Origin: Haloarcula regularis
GTDB lineage: Archaea > Halobacteriota > Halobacteria > Halobacteriales > Haloarculaceae
NCBI RefSeq assembly: GCF_029338315.1
Contig: NZ_CP119794.1
Location: 3,224,001-3,288,000 of the forward strand
Direction of reading: 5' to 3'
Length of the DNA: 64,000 bases
Position 1 is the stretch's first letter. Each line of letters starts with the position of its first letter. Positions 56,776 to 64,000 of this stretch are shown here, piece after piece. Under the pieces are notes generated by a model, which saw only the letters and a program-made list of their open reading frames with translations, was not told the DNA's origin and ran no database searches. Position numbers and translations under genes: made by a program.

Positions 56776-58131
56776 TCACTCGTAGGCCTCGAACTCCCGG
56801 CCGAACGCGAGGAAGTAGGCGACGCCGGCGGTCCCGACGGCCGACGCGACGCCGAAGGTCAGTTCCGGGCCGGCACGGAGCGTCAGTCCCGCCAGCGAGA
56901 CCGCCCAGTCGCTGCCGTAGAGCCACCCGCCGAGGGCGGCGCTCGGGATGACGACGGTGTTCCGGACGAGGTAGTAGGTCCCGGTGACGCGGCCGCCGGC
57001 GTCCTGCTCGGCCGGCCCGACGATGAGCGCCTTGTGGGCCGGCAGGCCGGCAAAGCGCAGGCCGGAGTACGCGAAGACGGCGACCAGCAACCACTGGTTC
57101 GGCGGCGTGAGGATGAGCACCACGGGGAAGAGCGCGTAGACCGAGAAACCAAGCGCCACCGCCGGCTTGAGGCCGGTGTACTCCGCCAGCCTGGCGACGG
57201 GGGCCATCGAGAGGATGGCGACGACCATCTCGACGCCCAGCAGGACGCCGAAGAAGGCGTCGGGCCGGAGGTCGAACCCGAACCCGGTGAACCCCACGGC
57301 CAGAAAGTCCGTGACGACGATGACGAAGAAGACGTAGACCATGCCGTTGGCGAACCGCACGAGTGTGTCGGCGACCAGCAGCGGGCGGAGCGTCCGGGGC
57401 ATCCGCCGGAGGTCGGCCAGTATCTGCCCGACGCCCTCGAAGGACTTGCCGATGGTGTCCTCGCTCGCGTCGTACAGGCGGTGCTGGGCCACCGTCGCGA
57501 CGACGCCGAAGCCGATAGCGACCAGCAGGACCCACTGGAACCCGACGACGAACGTCGCGCTCGCGGCGAGCAGGGCCGCCGCCAGCAGCGGGCCGACGAG
57601 GAACCCGACGCGGCGGAACACCTCTGTGCTGGCAAAGCCCATCGCCAGGCGGTCCGGCGGCACGCTCTGTTTCACGATGGCGAAGGTCGCTCCCAGGCCA
57701 AACGACTTCCAGGCCTGGGCGAGAAAGAGCCCGACGAAGACCAGTCCCCACGCGGGCACGGTGACCGGGCCCAGCGCGACGCCGCCGACGACGGACGCCA
57801 GGTACCAGAGCCCGAACCCCAGGGTGGCGAGCGTCGCGAACGCGCTCAGCGCGAACCGGGAACCGATGCGGTCGGAGACGGCGCCGCCGGGGTAGGGGTA
57901 CAGTGCACTGATGAGGTTGCCGACGCTCCCGTAGAGGCCGATGACCCCGGCGCTGGCCCCCAGCAGGCGCAGGTACTCCGGGATGTACCGACTCGTCATC
58001 TGGAAGGCCAGGCTGAACGCCAGCATCGACAGCGAGAGGACGAGGACGTCCCGCTCGAGCGCGAAGAACTGGCGGAAGGCGTCGAGCAGGTCGACGCTGT
58101 CGTCTCTGCCGGTCCCGGAGTCGGCGGCCAT
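56776..58131 (-). CDS. MFS transporter
   Basis: 451 residues with 11-12 membrane spans. The motif A-like loop between helices 2 and 3 reads [11 protein letters not shown] and has the expected Asp and Arg. A cytoplasmic linker of about 40 residues separates the two halves. The substrate is unknown. The ATG at 58131 ([11 protein letters not shown]) gives a normal acidic N-terminus. Confidence 0.85.
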   Translation of the reverse strand: MAADSGTGRDDSVDLLDAFRQFFALERDVLVLSLSMLAFSLAFQMTSRYIPEYLRLLGASAGVIGLYGSVGNLISALYPYPGGAVSDRIGSRFALSAFATLATLGFGLWYLASVVGGVALGPVTVPAWGLVFVGLFLAQAWKSFGLGATFAIVKQSVPPDRLAMGFASTEVFRRVGFLVGPLLAAALLAASATFVVGFQWVLLVAIGFGVVATVAQHRLYDASEDTIGKSFEGVGQILADLRRMPRTLRPLLVADTLVRFANGMVYVFFVIVVTDFLAVGFTGFGFDLRPDAFFGVLLGVEMVVAILSMAPVARLAEYTGLKPAVALGFSVYALFPVVLILTPPNQWLLVAVFAYSGLRFAGLPAHKALIVGPAEQDAGGRVTGTYYLVRNTVVIPSAALGGWLYGSDWAVSLAGLTLRAGPELTFGVASAVGTAGVAYFLAFGREFEAYE

Positions 58132-58459
58132 GGCAGTCGGTTCGGAACAACTCCACTTAATTCCCTGAACCGCCGGCTCCCGAGGGCTATAGTGCCGTAC
58201 GAACCGGTACGTACCCCACGACACCGGCACGTCGTGGAACTACCCAGCAGCACACGACAGCCCGCGTGGCCCTGATATCTCAGGGGCCGGGCTGGCGACG
58301 TCGCACGTTCTCTCCGCCAGTCGAACCGGTCCACGGCGTCCCCCCTCGCACGGCGAGCTCTGGGCTGGTGGATACCGGCGAGCGGCCTTTTTTCGCGGCC
58401 CCGTCGACGCGAGCTCGACGCCACTTTCTTTGGCGTCGTCGGCCACGTGCCCGGCCGGT
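58132..58459. other. Intergenic region between divergent transporter genes, no gene seen
   Basis: 328 bp between the MFS and APC genes. It contains a weak palindrome, CCTGA-TATC-TCAGG, at 58271-58284. No protein-like frame was found. Confidence 0.4.
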
Positions 58460-59826
58460 ATGAGCGGGTCCGAGCTCGGCCTCGCGGAAGCTGTCTCGAT
58501 GGCACTGGGCGGGATGATCGGTGGCGGCATCTACGCAGTGCTCGGCGTTGTCGCCGGTATCACCGGGCCAGCGACGTGGTTCGCGTTCGTCGTCGCGGGC
58601 CTCGTCGCGGCCTGTGGCGCCTACTCCTACACGGTGCTCAACGGCGTTGACGACGCCCACCAGGGCGGTTCGGTGTCGTTCGTCCAGCGGTTCGTCGGCA
58701 ACTCGACGCTCGCCGGGATGACCGGGTGGACGCTGCTGGTCGGCTACGTCGGGTCGATGGCGATGTACGCGTTCGCCTTCGGCGAGTTCACCGTCGCCCT
58801 GGACGCCGTGCCGGACTCGGTGGCTGCCGTCCCGCTGCGCCCGCTCGTCTCCGTGGCCGCCGTCGCGGGATTCGTCGGCCTGAACCTCGTCGGGGCCCGC
58901 GCGACCGGCGTCGTCGAGAACGTCCTCGTCGCGGCGAAGGTGATGGTGCTGGTCGCGTTCGGCCTCGGCGGCATCGTCTACGCGACGTCGTCCGGGTCGA
59001 CGACGATCTCGCTGGGGGCCGACCAGCTGCCCACGTTCGGTCCGGTCATCGCCGCGGCGGTCTCGTTCGTCGCCTTCCAGGGCTGGCAGCTCCTGTTCTA
59101 CGACCAGGAGAGTTTCGAGGACCCGTCGGATACCATCGGGCGGGCGGTCGCCATCGCCATCCCCGCCGCGGTCGTCGTCTACGTACTCGTGGCCGTCGCG
59201 ACGGTCACGCTGGCGCCCCAGGCGGTAACGAAACACCCCACACGGCGCTGGTGAAGGCGGCCGGGAACATCCTCGCCCCGGTCGGTCTCTCGGCGGTCGG
59301 ATACGTGGGGTTGACACTCTCGGCGCTCGTCTCGACGGGCAGCGCGATCAACGCGACGCTGTTCTCGGCAGGCTACTTCGCCCGTGGACTCGTCCAGAAC
59401 GACCTCCTGCCCGACAGGGTCGGCGCCAGTAGCGAGAGCGGCGCGCCGAAGCGGATGCTCGTCATCCTCGGCGTGGTGACGGCCGCCTTCGCCGCCTCCG
59501 GGAGTCTGGGGGCGATAACCTCGTTCGCCTCGCTCGCGTTCATCGTCGTCTTCGGCGGGGCGAGTTACCTCGCGTTCCGCGAGCGCGGCCGGGACGCCGT
59601 CCACCCCGTGCCCCCGGCACTCGGCGTCGTCGGGACGAGCGCGTTCTTCCCCCTGCTGCTCTATCACCTCTATCGAGCGGAGCCCCAGACGCTCACGGCG
59701 GTTGTCGGCATCGGCGTCGCCGTCGTCGCCGTCGAGCTGCTGTACTTCGAGCGCGACGTCATCGAGTCGGAGGTCGCGACGATCGAGCACCGACTCCAGG
59801 ACGGAGAGCATCCGCTCGACGACTGA
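58460..59826 (+). CDS. APC-family amino acid permease (frameshifted)
   Basis: About 455 residues when one C is restored in the CCCC run at 59236-59239. The N-terminal helix MALGGMIGGGIYAVLGVVAG carries the APC substrate motif, and twelve spans follow across the break. The C-terminus is short and acidic. It probably imports amino acids by cation symport. Confidence 0.87.
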
Positions 59827-59972
59827 GAACCGCGAAAAGGGACAGACACGAGCTGGGACTCGTGTGTGGCGACGGCGTGGCCGCCGTGGGGCGGCGACCT
59901 GGTGCCAACCGTCGACCGTCGCCTGGTGAAACCGCCGGTGGCCGGAACGGCCGCGAACGGTCCTTCGACGCG

Positions 59973-60092
59973 CTATGCACCTCCGCTGTCGGATTCGTCG
60001 TGCCACCGCTGGAGCCGACCGGACGTCGCCGCAGTTCGCTCGCCGGGGGCCGACGGACCGTCCGGGAACGCTCGTGACTGCTCGTCCAGCAT
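59973..60092 (-). CDS. Possible 39-residue acidic protein behind an iron-box-like palindrome
   Basis: A frame of 39 codons beginning MLDEQSRAFPDGPSAPG, with stop TAG. Composition is haloarchaea-like (acidic, Ser/Gly/Arg-rich), but there is no family match. The start lies 9 bp from a perfect TTAGGC-TG-GCCTAA palindrome that overlaps a TATA-like TTTTAG. It could equally be a chance frame, or the promoter may drive a small RNA. Confidence 0.35.
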   Translation of the reverse strand: MLDEQSRAFPDGPSAPGERTAATSGRLQRWHDESDSGGA

Positions 60093-60100
60093 CCAATAAA

Positions 60101-60114
60101 TTAGGCTGGCCTAA
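60101..60114. promoter_or_regulatory. Iron-box-like palindrome (DtxR/Idr type)
   Basis: TTAGGC-TG-GCCTAA is a perfect inverted repeat with A-rich flanks. It resembles operators of DtxR-family metal regulators (TTAGG...CCTAA). No known iron gene is adjacent. Confidence 0.5.
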
Positions 60115-60148
60115 AACTGTATAACGTTGTCGGTTTCCGCCGGGCCGG

Positions 60149-60904
60149 TCACCGGGTCACCCGGACCGCACCGCCGGCCTCGAGGCCGAAGGCGTCGTCC
60201 CCGCGGCCCCGGTTCACCGCGAGTTCGACGCTGCCGTGGCTCCCGACGGTCACCAGTCGCTCGCCCGGATCGACGGCGGCGTAGGCCCGACGGACGGGGA
60301 CGTCTTCGCCGTTTACCATCACCGATTCACCGAACCGGTCGGCGAGGACGTCACCGGGAACGTTGGTGATGACGTTCCCGAAGCCGTCGACGACGAGCAC
60401 CTCGCCGACCGCGCCGTCGACGTTCCGGTCGGCGGCCGGGAACTGCAGGTCGACGACGCCCTCGGTCCGCGTCGCCCGGTCGAGACTCTCCAGGGAGTCG
60501 ACGCCGGCCTCGTGGACCGTCGCGGCGGCGGGCGCGAACACGTCGCGCCCGTGGAACGTCGTGCTCGCGACGTCCTCGTAGGCCCAGGTGAACACCTCGG
60601 GGTCGTCGTCGAGCTCGCGGGCGGCCGGCAGGAGGACCCCGTTGTCGGGCCCCACGAGCGCGTGCTCGCCGGCCCGGACCACGAGTGCGTCCCGGTCGGT
60701 GCCCACGCCGGGGTCGACGACGACGCAGTGGACCGCCGGCGGGAAGTACGGCAGCGTCTGTGTCAGCCAGAACGCCGCCGCCCGGACGTCCTGGCGGGGG
60801 AACTCGTGGGAGACGTCGACCAGGCGGGCGTCGCACTCGCTGGCGATGACCCCCTTCATCGCCGCCGGGTACGGCGTCCCGAAGTCGGAGCTGAGCGTAA
60901 TCAT
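60149..60904 (-). CDS. SAM hydroxide adenosyltransferase (DUF62 family)
   Basis: 251 residues. The family N-terminus MITLSSDFGTPYPAAMKGVI, then VVDPGVGTDRDALVV, GPDNGVL and, in the C-terminal domain, VDGFGNVITNV identify the enzyme that splits S-adenosylmethionine to adenosine and methionine. The start overlaps the NadM stop by four bases, a pairing seen in other haloarchaea. Confidence 0.9.
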   Translation of the reverse strand: MITLSSDFGTPYPAAMKGVIASECDARLVDVSHEFPRQDVRAAAFWLTQTLPYFPPAVHCVVVDPGVGTDRDALVVRAGEHALVGPDNGVLLPAARELDDDPEVFTWAYEDVASTTFHGRDVFAPAAATVHEAGVDSLESLDRATRTEGVVDLQFPAADRNVDGAVGEVLVVDGFGNVITNVPGDVLADRFGESVMVNGEDVPVRRAYAAVDPGERLVTVGSHGSVELAVNRGRGDDAFGLEAGGAVRVTR

Positions 60905-61476
60905 CCCTCTGGGTCGCCGACGGACCGACGGGTCTCGTCGTCGCGCTCGTCCTCGGACGTGTACCGGTCCAGCGAGTCCGTGTCGGAGACGTACTGGAGG
61001 CGCTTGACGCCGTGGCACTCCTCGATGACGTCGACGACGGCCGCCGGGACCCGATCGCGCCAGGATTCGTCCCTGATTATCCGCTCGCGGATCTCGGAGC
61101 CCTCGAGTCGCTCCCGGTCGAACATCGGCGACTGGCGCACCTCGATGCCGGACTCCTCGAAGAGTCGCACGACCAGCGGGTTGTTCGAGTACGCGACGTC
61201 GAAGTCGGGACACATGCTCTCGACGTGGCTCACCCACACCGCGTTGCGGTTGATGTCCTCGAGCGGGACGACGTACGTCGTGAGGTCGAACTCGGCGACG
61301 GCCTTCGTGATCATCATGATCCGCTCGCCGGCGGTGAAGGGGTCGTGTGTCGTGTGGGAATCGTCCGCGCTCCCGATACCCAGCACCAGCTCGTCCACCT
61401 CGTCCGCGATGCGTTCGACCATCGCGTGGTGGCCGTCGTGGTAGGGCTGGAAGCGGCCGATATAGAACCCGCGCAT
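60901..61476 (-). CDS. nadM: Nicotinamide-nucleotide adenylyltransferase
   Basis: 191 residues. The nucleotidyltransferase motif is YIGRFQPYHDGHHAMVERI, with HxGH replaced by HDGHH as in archaeal NadM. GSADDSHTTHDPFTAGERIMMI and SEIRERI (the ISSTxxR-like end) are present. It adenylates NMN or NaMN to complete NAD synthesis. It is coupled to the downstream SAM hydrolase gene. Confidence 0.93.
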   Translation of the reverse strand: MRGFYIGRFQPYHDGHHAMVERIADEVDELVLGIGSADDSHTTHDPFTAGERIMMITKAVAEFDLTTYVVPLEDINRNAVWVSHVESMCPDFDVAYSNNPLVVRLFEESGIEVRQSPMFDRERLEGSEIRERIIRDESWRDRVPAAVVDVIEECHGVKRLQYVSDTDSLDRYTSEDERDDETRRSVGDPEG

Positions 61477-61630
61477 ACCCGTCTGTGTGACGGGCGGTTT
61501 GATAAACCCGACGACGAGCGCCCACAGCGTCAGTAGGACCCAGTTATTCGACTGCAGTCTCGCGGTTCTGGCGGTGTGGCAACGGCGGACGTGGGGAGAA
61601 AGTATATCAGTCGACAGTCCTTCCACTGAT

Positions 61631-61643
61631 ACGTTAGAAACGT
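61631..61643 (+). promoter_or_regulatory. Short palindrome in the lonB leader
   Basis: ACGTT-AGA-AACGT ends four bases before the lonB start codon. A TATA-like AAAGTATATC lies at about 61599-61608. It could affect translation or be a binding site. Confidence 0.3.
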
Positions 61644-61647
61644 TTGT

Positions 61648-63753
61648 ATGAGCGACAATACCGACACAGACGCGGCTCCCGACCCTGAACGGGAGGCCGG
61701 TGACGCCGAGGATGGGACGGCAGGCGACGGCATCGAGGACGTGTCGTCCGACACCCCGGCTGACGAACCGGCCCCCGACGAACCGACGGGTGACGGGGCT
61801 TCGTCCGAGACAACGCTGGGCAGCGACGTGACGGTCGACGGCGAGTCGAACCTCCGTGACGAGGAGGAGCACCTCCTGGGCGGGCTCGACATCGAGAGCA
61901 CCGCCGACATCCAGGTCCCCGAGCGACTCGTCGACCAGGTCATCGGGCAGGACCACGCCCGAGACGTCATCAAGAAGGCGGCCAAGCAGCGCCGCCACGT
62001 GATGATGATCGGCTCGCCCGGGACGGGCAAGTCGATGCTCGCGAAGGCGATGAGTCAACTGCTCCCCCGCGAGGAACTGCAGGACGTGCTGGTCTATCAC
62101 AACCCCGACGACGGCAACGAACCGAAGGTCCGGACCGTGCCGGGCGGCAAGGGCGAACAGATCGTCGAGGCCCACAAGGAGGAGGCCCGCAAGCGCAACC
62201 AGATGCGGACCTTCCTGATGTGGATCATCATCGCCATCGTCATCGGCTACTCGCTGATCATCGTCCAGCAGATCCTGCTGGGCATCCTCGCGGCCGGTGT
62301 CATCTATCTGGCCTTCCGCTACGGCTCGCGTGGCAGCGACGCGATGATTCCGAACCTGCTGGTCAACAACGCCAGCCAGAAGACCGCGCCGTTCGAGGAC
62401 GCCACCGGCGCCCACGCCGGCGCGCTGCTGGGCGACGTCCGCCACGACCCGTTCCAGTCCGGCGGGATGGAGACGCCGAGCCACGACCGCGTGGAACCCG
62501 GCGCCATCCACCAGGCCAACAAGGGCGTGCTGTTTATCGACGAGATCAACACGCTCGACATCCGCAGCCAGCAGAAGCTGATGACGGCCATCCAGGAGGG
62601 CGAGTTCTCCATCACGGGCCAGTCCGAGCGCTCCTCGGGCGCGATGGTCCAGACCGAGCCCGTCCCGTGTGACTTCATCATGATCGCGGCCGGGAACTTA
62701 GACGCGATGGAGAACATGCACCCCGCGCTCCGCAGCCGTATCAAGGGCTACGGGTACGAGGTGTACATGGACGACACCATCGAGGACGACGCCGAGATGC
62801 GCCGGAAGTACGCCCGCTTCGTCGCCCAGGAGGTCGAGAACGACGGGCGGCTCCCGCACTTCACCGAGGACGCCGTCGAGGAAGTCATCCTCGAGGCCCG
62901 CCGCCGCGCCGGCCGGAAGGGCCACCTCACCTTGAAGTTCCGCGACCTGGGTGGGCTGGTCCGCGTCGCCGGTGACATCGCCCGCGCCGAGGACAAAGAG
63001 CGCACCAGTCGCGCCGACGTCCTCCAGGCCAAGCGCCGCTCCCGGTCCATCGAGCAACAGCTCGCGGACAACTACATCGAGCGCCGCAAGGACTACGAGC
63101 TCACCGTCAACTCCGGCGAGGTCGTCGGCCGGGTCAACGGCCTCGCGGTCATGGGCGAGGACAGCGGCATCGTTCTCCCCGTCATGGCCGAGGTCACCCC
63201 CTCGCAGGGGCCCGGCCAGGTCATCGCGACCGGCCAGCTCCAGGAGATGGCCGAGGAGGCCGTCCAGAACGTCTCGGCCATCATCAAGAAGTTCAGCGAC
63301 GAGGACATCTCCGAGAAGGACGTCCACATCCAGTTCGTCCAGGCCGGCGAGGGCGGCGTCGACGGCGACTCCGCTTCCATCACTGTCGCCACCGCGGTCA
63401 TCTCCGCGCTGGAGAACGTCCCGGTCGAGCAGAACATCGCCATGACCGGTTCGCTCTCCGTGCGGGGCGACGTCCTCCCGGTCGGCGGCGTCACCCACAA
63501 GATAGAGGCCGCCGCGAAGGCGGGCCTCGATACGGTCATCATCCCCGAGGCCAACACCCAAGACGTGATGATCGAGGACGAGTACGAGGACATGATCGAG
63601 ATCATCCCGGTCTCGCACATTTCCGAGGTGCTCGAAGTGGCGCTCTCCGGCGAACCCGAGAAAGACTCGCTGGTCGACCGCCTCAAGTCCATCACTGGCA
63701 AGGCGCTCGAACACGAGGTCGGCCGCCAGGGCGGCAGTCCCAGCCCGCAGTAA
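61648..63753 (+). CDS. lonB: Membrane-bound ATP-dependent protease LonB
   Basis: 701 residues. A disordered acidic N-terminus (1-80) precedes the AAA+ domain: Walker A GSPGTGKSML, two membrane spans inserted inside it (FLMWIIIAIVIGYSLIIVQQ and the next), and Walker B GVLFIDEINTL. The C-terminal protease domain has the catalytic Ser in GGVDGDSASI and Lys in EAAAKAGLDTVIIP. It is the main membrane protease of archaea and, in Haloferax, controls lipid and carotenoid enzymes. The next gene begins 3 bp after the stop. Confidence 0.95.
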   Translation: MSDNTDTDAAPDPEREAGDAEDGTAGDGIEDVSSDTPADEPAPDEPTGDGASSETTLGSDVTVDGESNLRDEEEHLLGGLDIESTADIQVPERLVDQVIGQDHARDVIKKAAKQRRHVMMIGSPGTGKSMLAKAMSQLLPREELQDVLVYHNPDDGNEPKVRTVPGGKGEQIVEAHKEEARKRNQMRTFLMWIIIAIVIGYSLIIVQQILLGILAAGVIYLAFRYGSRGSDAMIPNLLVNNASQKTAPFEDATGAHAGALLGDVRHDPFQSGGMETPSHDRVEPGAIHQANKGVLFIDEINTLDIRSQQKLMTAIQEGEFSITGQSERSSGAMVQTEPVPCDFIMIAAGNLDAMENMHPALRSRIKGYGYEVYMDDTIEDDAEMRRKYARFVAQEVENDGRLPHFTEDAVEEVILEARRRAGRKGHLTLKFRDLGGLVRVAGDIARAEDKERTSRADVLQAKRRSRSIEQQLADNYIERRKDYELTVNSGEVVGRVNGLAVMGEDSGIVLPVMAEVTPSQGPGQVIATGQLQEMAEEAVQNVSAIIKKFSDEDISEKDVHIQFVQAGEGGVDGDSASITVATAVISALENVPVEQNIAMTGSLSVRGDVLPVGGVTHKIEAAAKAGLDTVIIPEANTQDVMIEDEYEDMIEIIPVSHISEVLEVALSGEPEKDSLVDRLKSITGKALEHEVGRQGGSPSPQ

Positions 63754-63756
63754 CCC

Positions 63757-64000
63757 GTGCCCGAGTGGGCCGCCTTCGTCGGCCTCACGGGCCTCCTTCT
63801 AACCGCGCTACTCGCGCTCGCACGGCTCTCACAGGACGCGCTCGAGACCGACGGTGGCGGCCTCACTGCCGCCTCCGACACGCTCCACCCGGGTCGGGTC
63901 GCCGACGGCCCCGACCCGACCTATCCCCGCTTCGAGACGGCGGAGGCCGCCGCCCAGCGCCGGCAGTTCGAGGGGCGGTTCTCGGGGCCCGACCTCTCGG
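63757..64000 (+). CDS. Start of a probable CPBP-family membrane metalloprotease (cut by window end)
   Basis: The first 81 codons from a GTG, 3 bp after the lonB stop. One membrane span (AAFVGLTGLLLTALLALARL) is followed by a soluble stretch ending RRQFEGRFSGPDLS. In haloarchaea lonB is usually followed by a CPBP (CAAX-type) intramembrane protease with this kind of N-terminus. The catalytic part lies beyond the window, so the name is inference. Confidence 0.55.
   Translation, partial: MPEWAAFVGLTGLLLTALLALARLSQDALETDGGGLTAASDTLHPGRVADGPDPTYPRFETAEAAAQRRQFEGRFSGPDLS

Noticed and set aside
58271..58284. Palindrome CCTGA-TATC-TCAGG as a transporter operator
   Set aside because: Five-base arms occur often by chance, and it lies far from both start codons.
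1..64000. tRNA or rRNA genes
   Set aside because: I looked through the gaps between genes and found no cloverleaf with a T-loop GTTCGAATC pattern or rRNA-like stretch.

Overview
The window is chromosomal DNA from a haloarchaeon (class Halobacteria). The GC content is high, the proteins are strongly acidic, many genes start at or within a few bases of the expected transcript start with a TATA-like element about 25-30 bp upstream, and the gene set is typical: halorhodopsin, a Bat-type regulator, Pcc1/RpoP/L37Ae, a geranylgeranylglyceryl phosphate synthase, LonB, XPB with Bax1, and many families known mainly from haloarchaea. The mix looks like Haloarculaceae, but I cannot fix the genus by reading. 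I see no rRNA, tRNA, CRISPR array, insertion sequence or prophage; this is mostly ordinary core and lineage-specific chromosome.

Layout. 0-9 kb: cell-surface and envelope genes (Gfo/Idh oxidoreductase, GtrA, sulfatase-fold enzyme, surface protein, subtilase, lipoprotein) and an isolated trpB. 9-20 kb: lipid kinase, acyl-CoA synthetase, methylmalonyl-CoA mutase large subunit and, 4 kb on, methylmalonyl-CoA epimerase (propionate/methylmalonyl metabolism), with a nicotinate phosphoribosyltransferase and a blue-copper lipoprotein divergent from a regulator plus two small membrane proteins. 20-36 kb: NUDIX, nucleotidyltransferase, Dph6, DUF373, SppA-PAC2, a LOV-domain histidine kinase, an RNA m5C methyltransferase pair, dodecin, and the Bax1 / DUF389 / XPB repair block. 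36-44 kb: grpE-dnaK separated by a 79-bp tandem repeat, fasciclin, GGGP synthase, HAD, APH-like kinase, aspS. 44-51 kb: halorhodopsin between two aldo-keto reductases, next to a large Bat-like PAS/GAF/HTH regulator, then the Pcc1-RpoP-L37Ae operon. 51-64 kb: two divergent cupins, DUF2103, EamA and MFS transporters, TruD, an APC permease, SAM hydrolase-NadM, LonB and the start of a probable CPBP protease.

Data quality matters here. Eight conserved genes (the 5-kb HTH protein, FKBP, methylmalonyl-CoA mutase, NAPRT, sugar nucleotidyltransferase, fasciclin, TruD, APC permease) are each broken by one small indel. Most are a missing base in a short G or C run, and both halves are otherwise perfect. 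I read these as sequencing or assembly indels, not pseudogenes, and annotate each as one gene.

The most interesting non-coding signals are perfect palindromes in promoter positions: between the divergent copper lipoprotein and regulator (18.45 kb), ahead of a 42-residue zinc-ribbon gene (22.05 kb), ahead of an aldo-keto reductase (44.97 kb), upstream of halorhodopsin (46.07 kb), and an iron-box-like palindrome in front of an uncharacterised 39-codon frame (60.1 kb). Light sensing recurs: halorhodopsin, a neighbouring Bat-like regulator, a LOV kinase and a flavin-binding dodecin.
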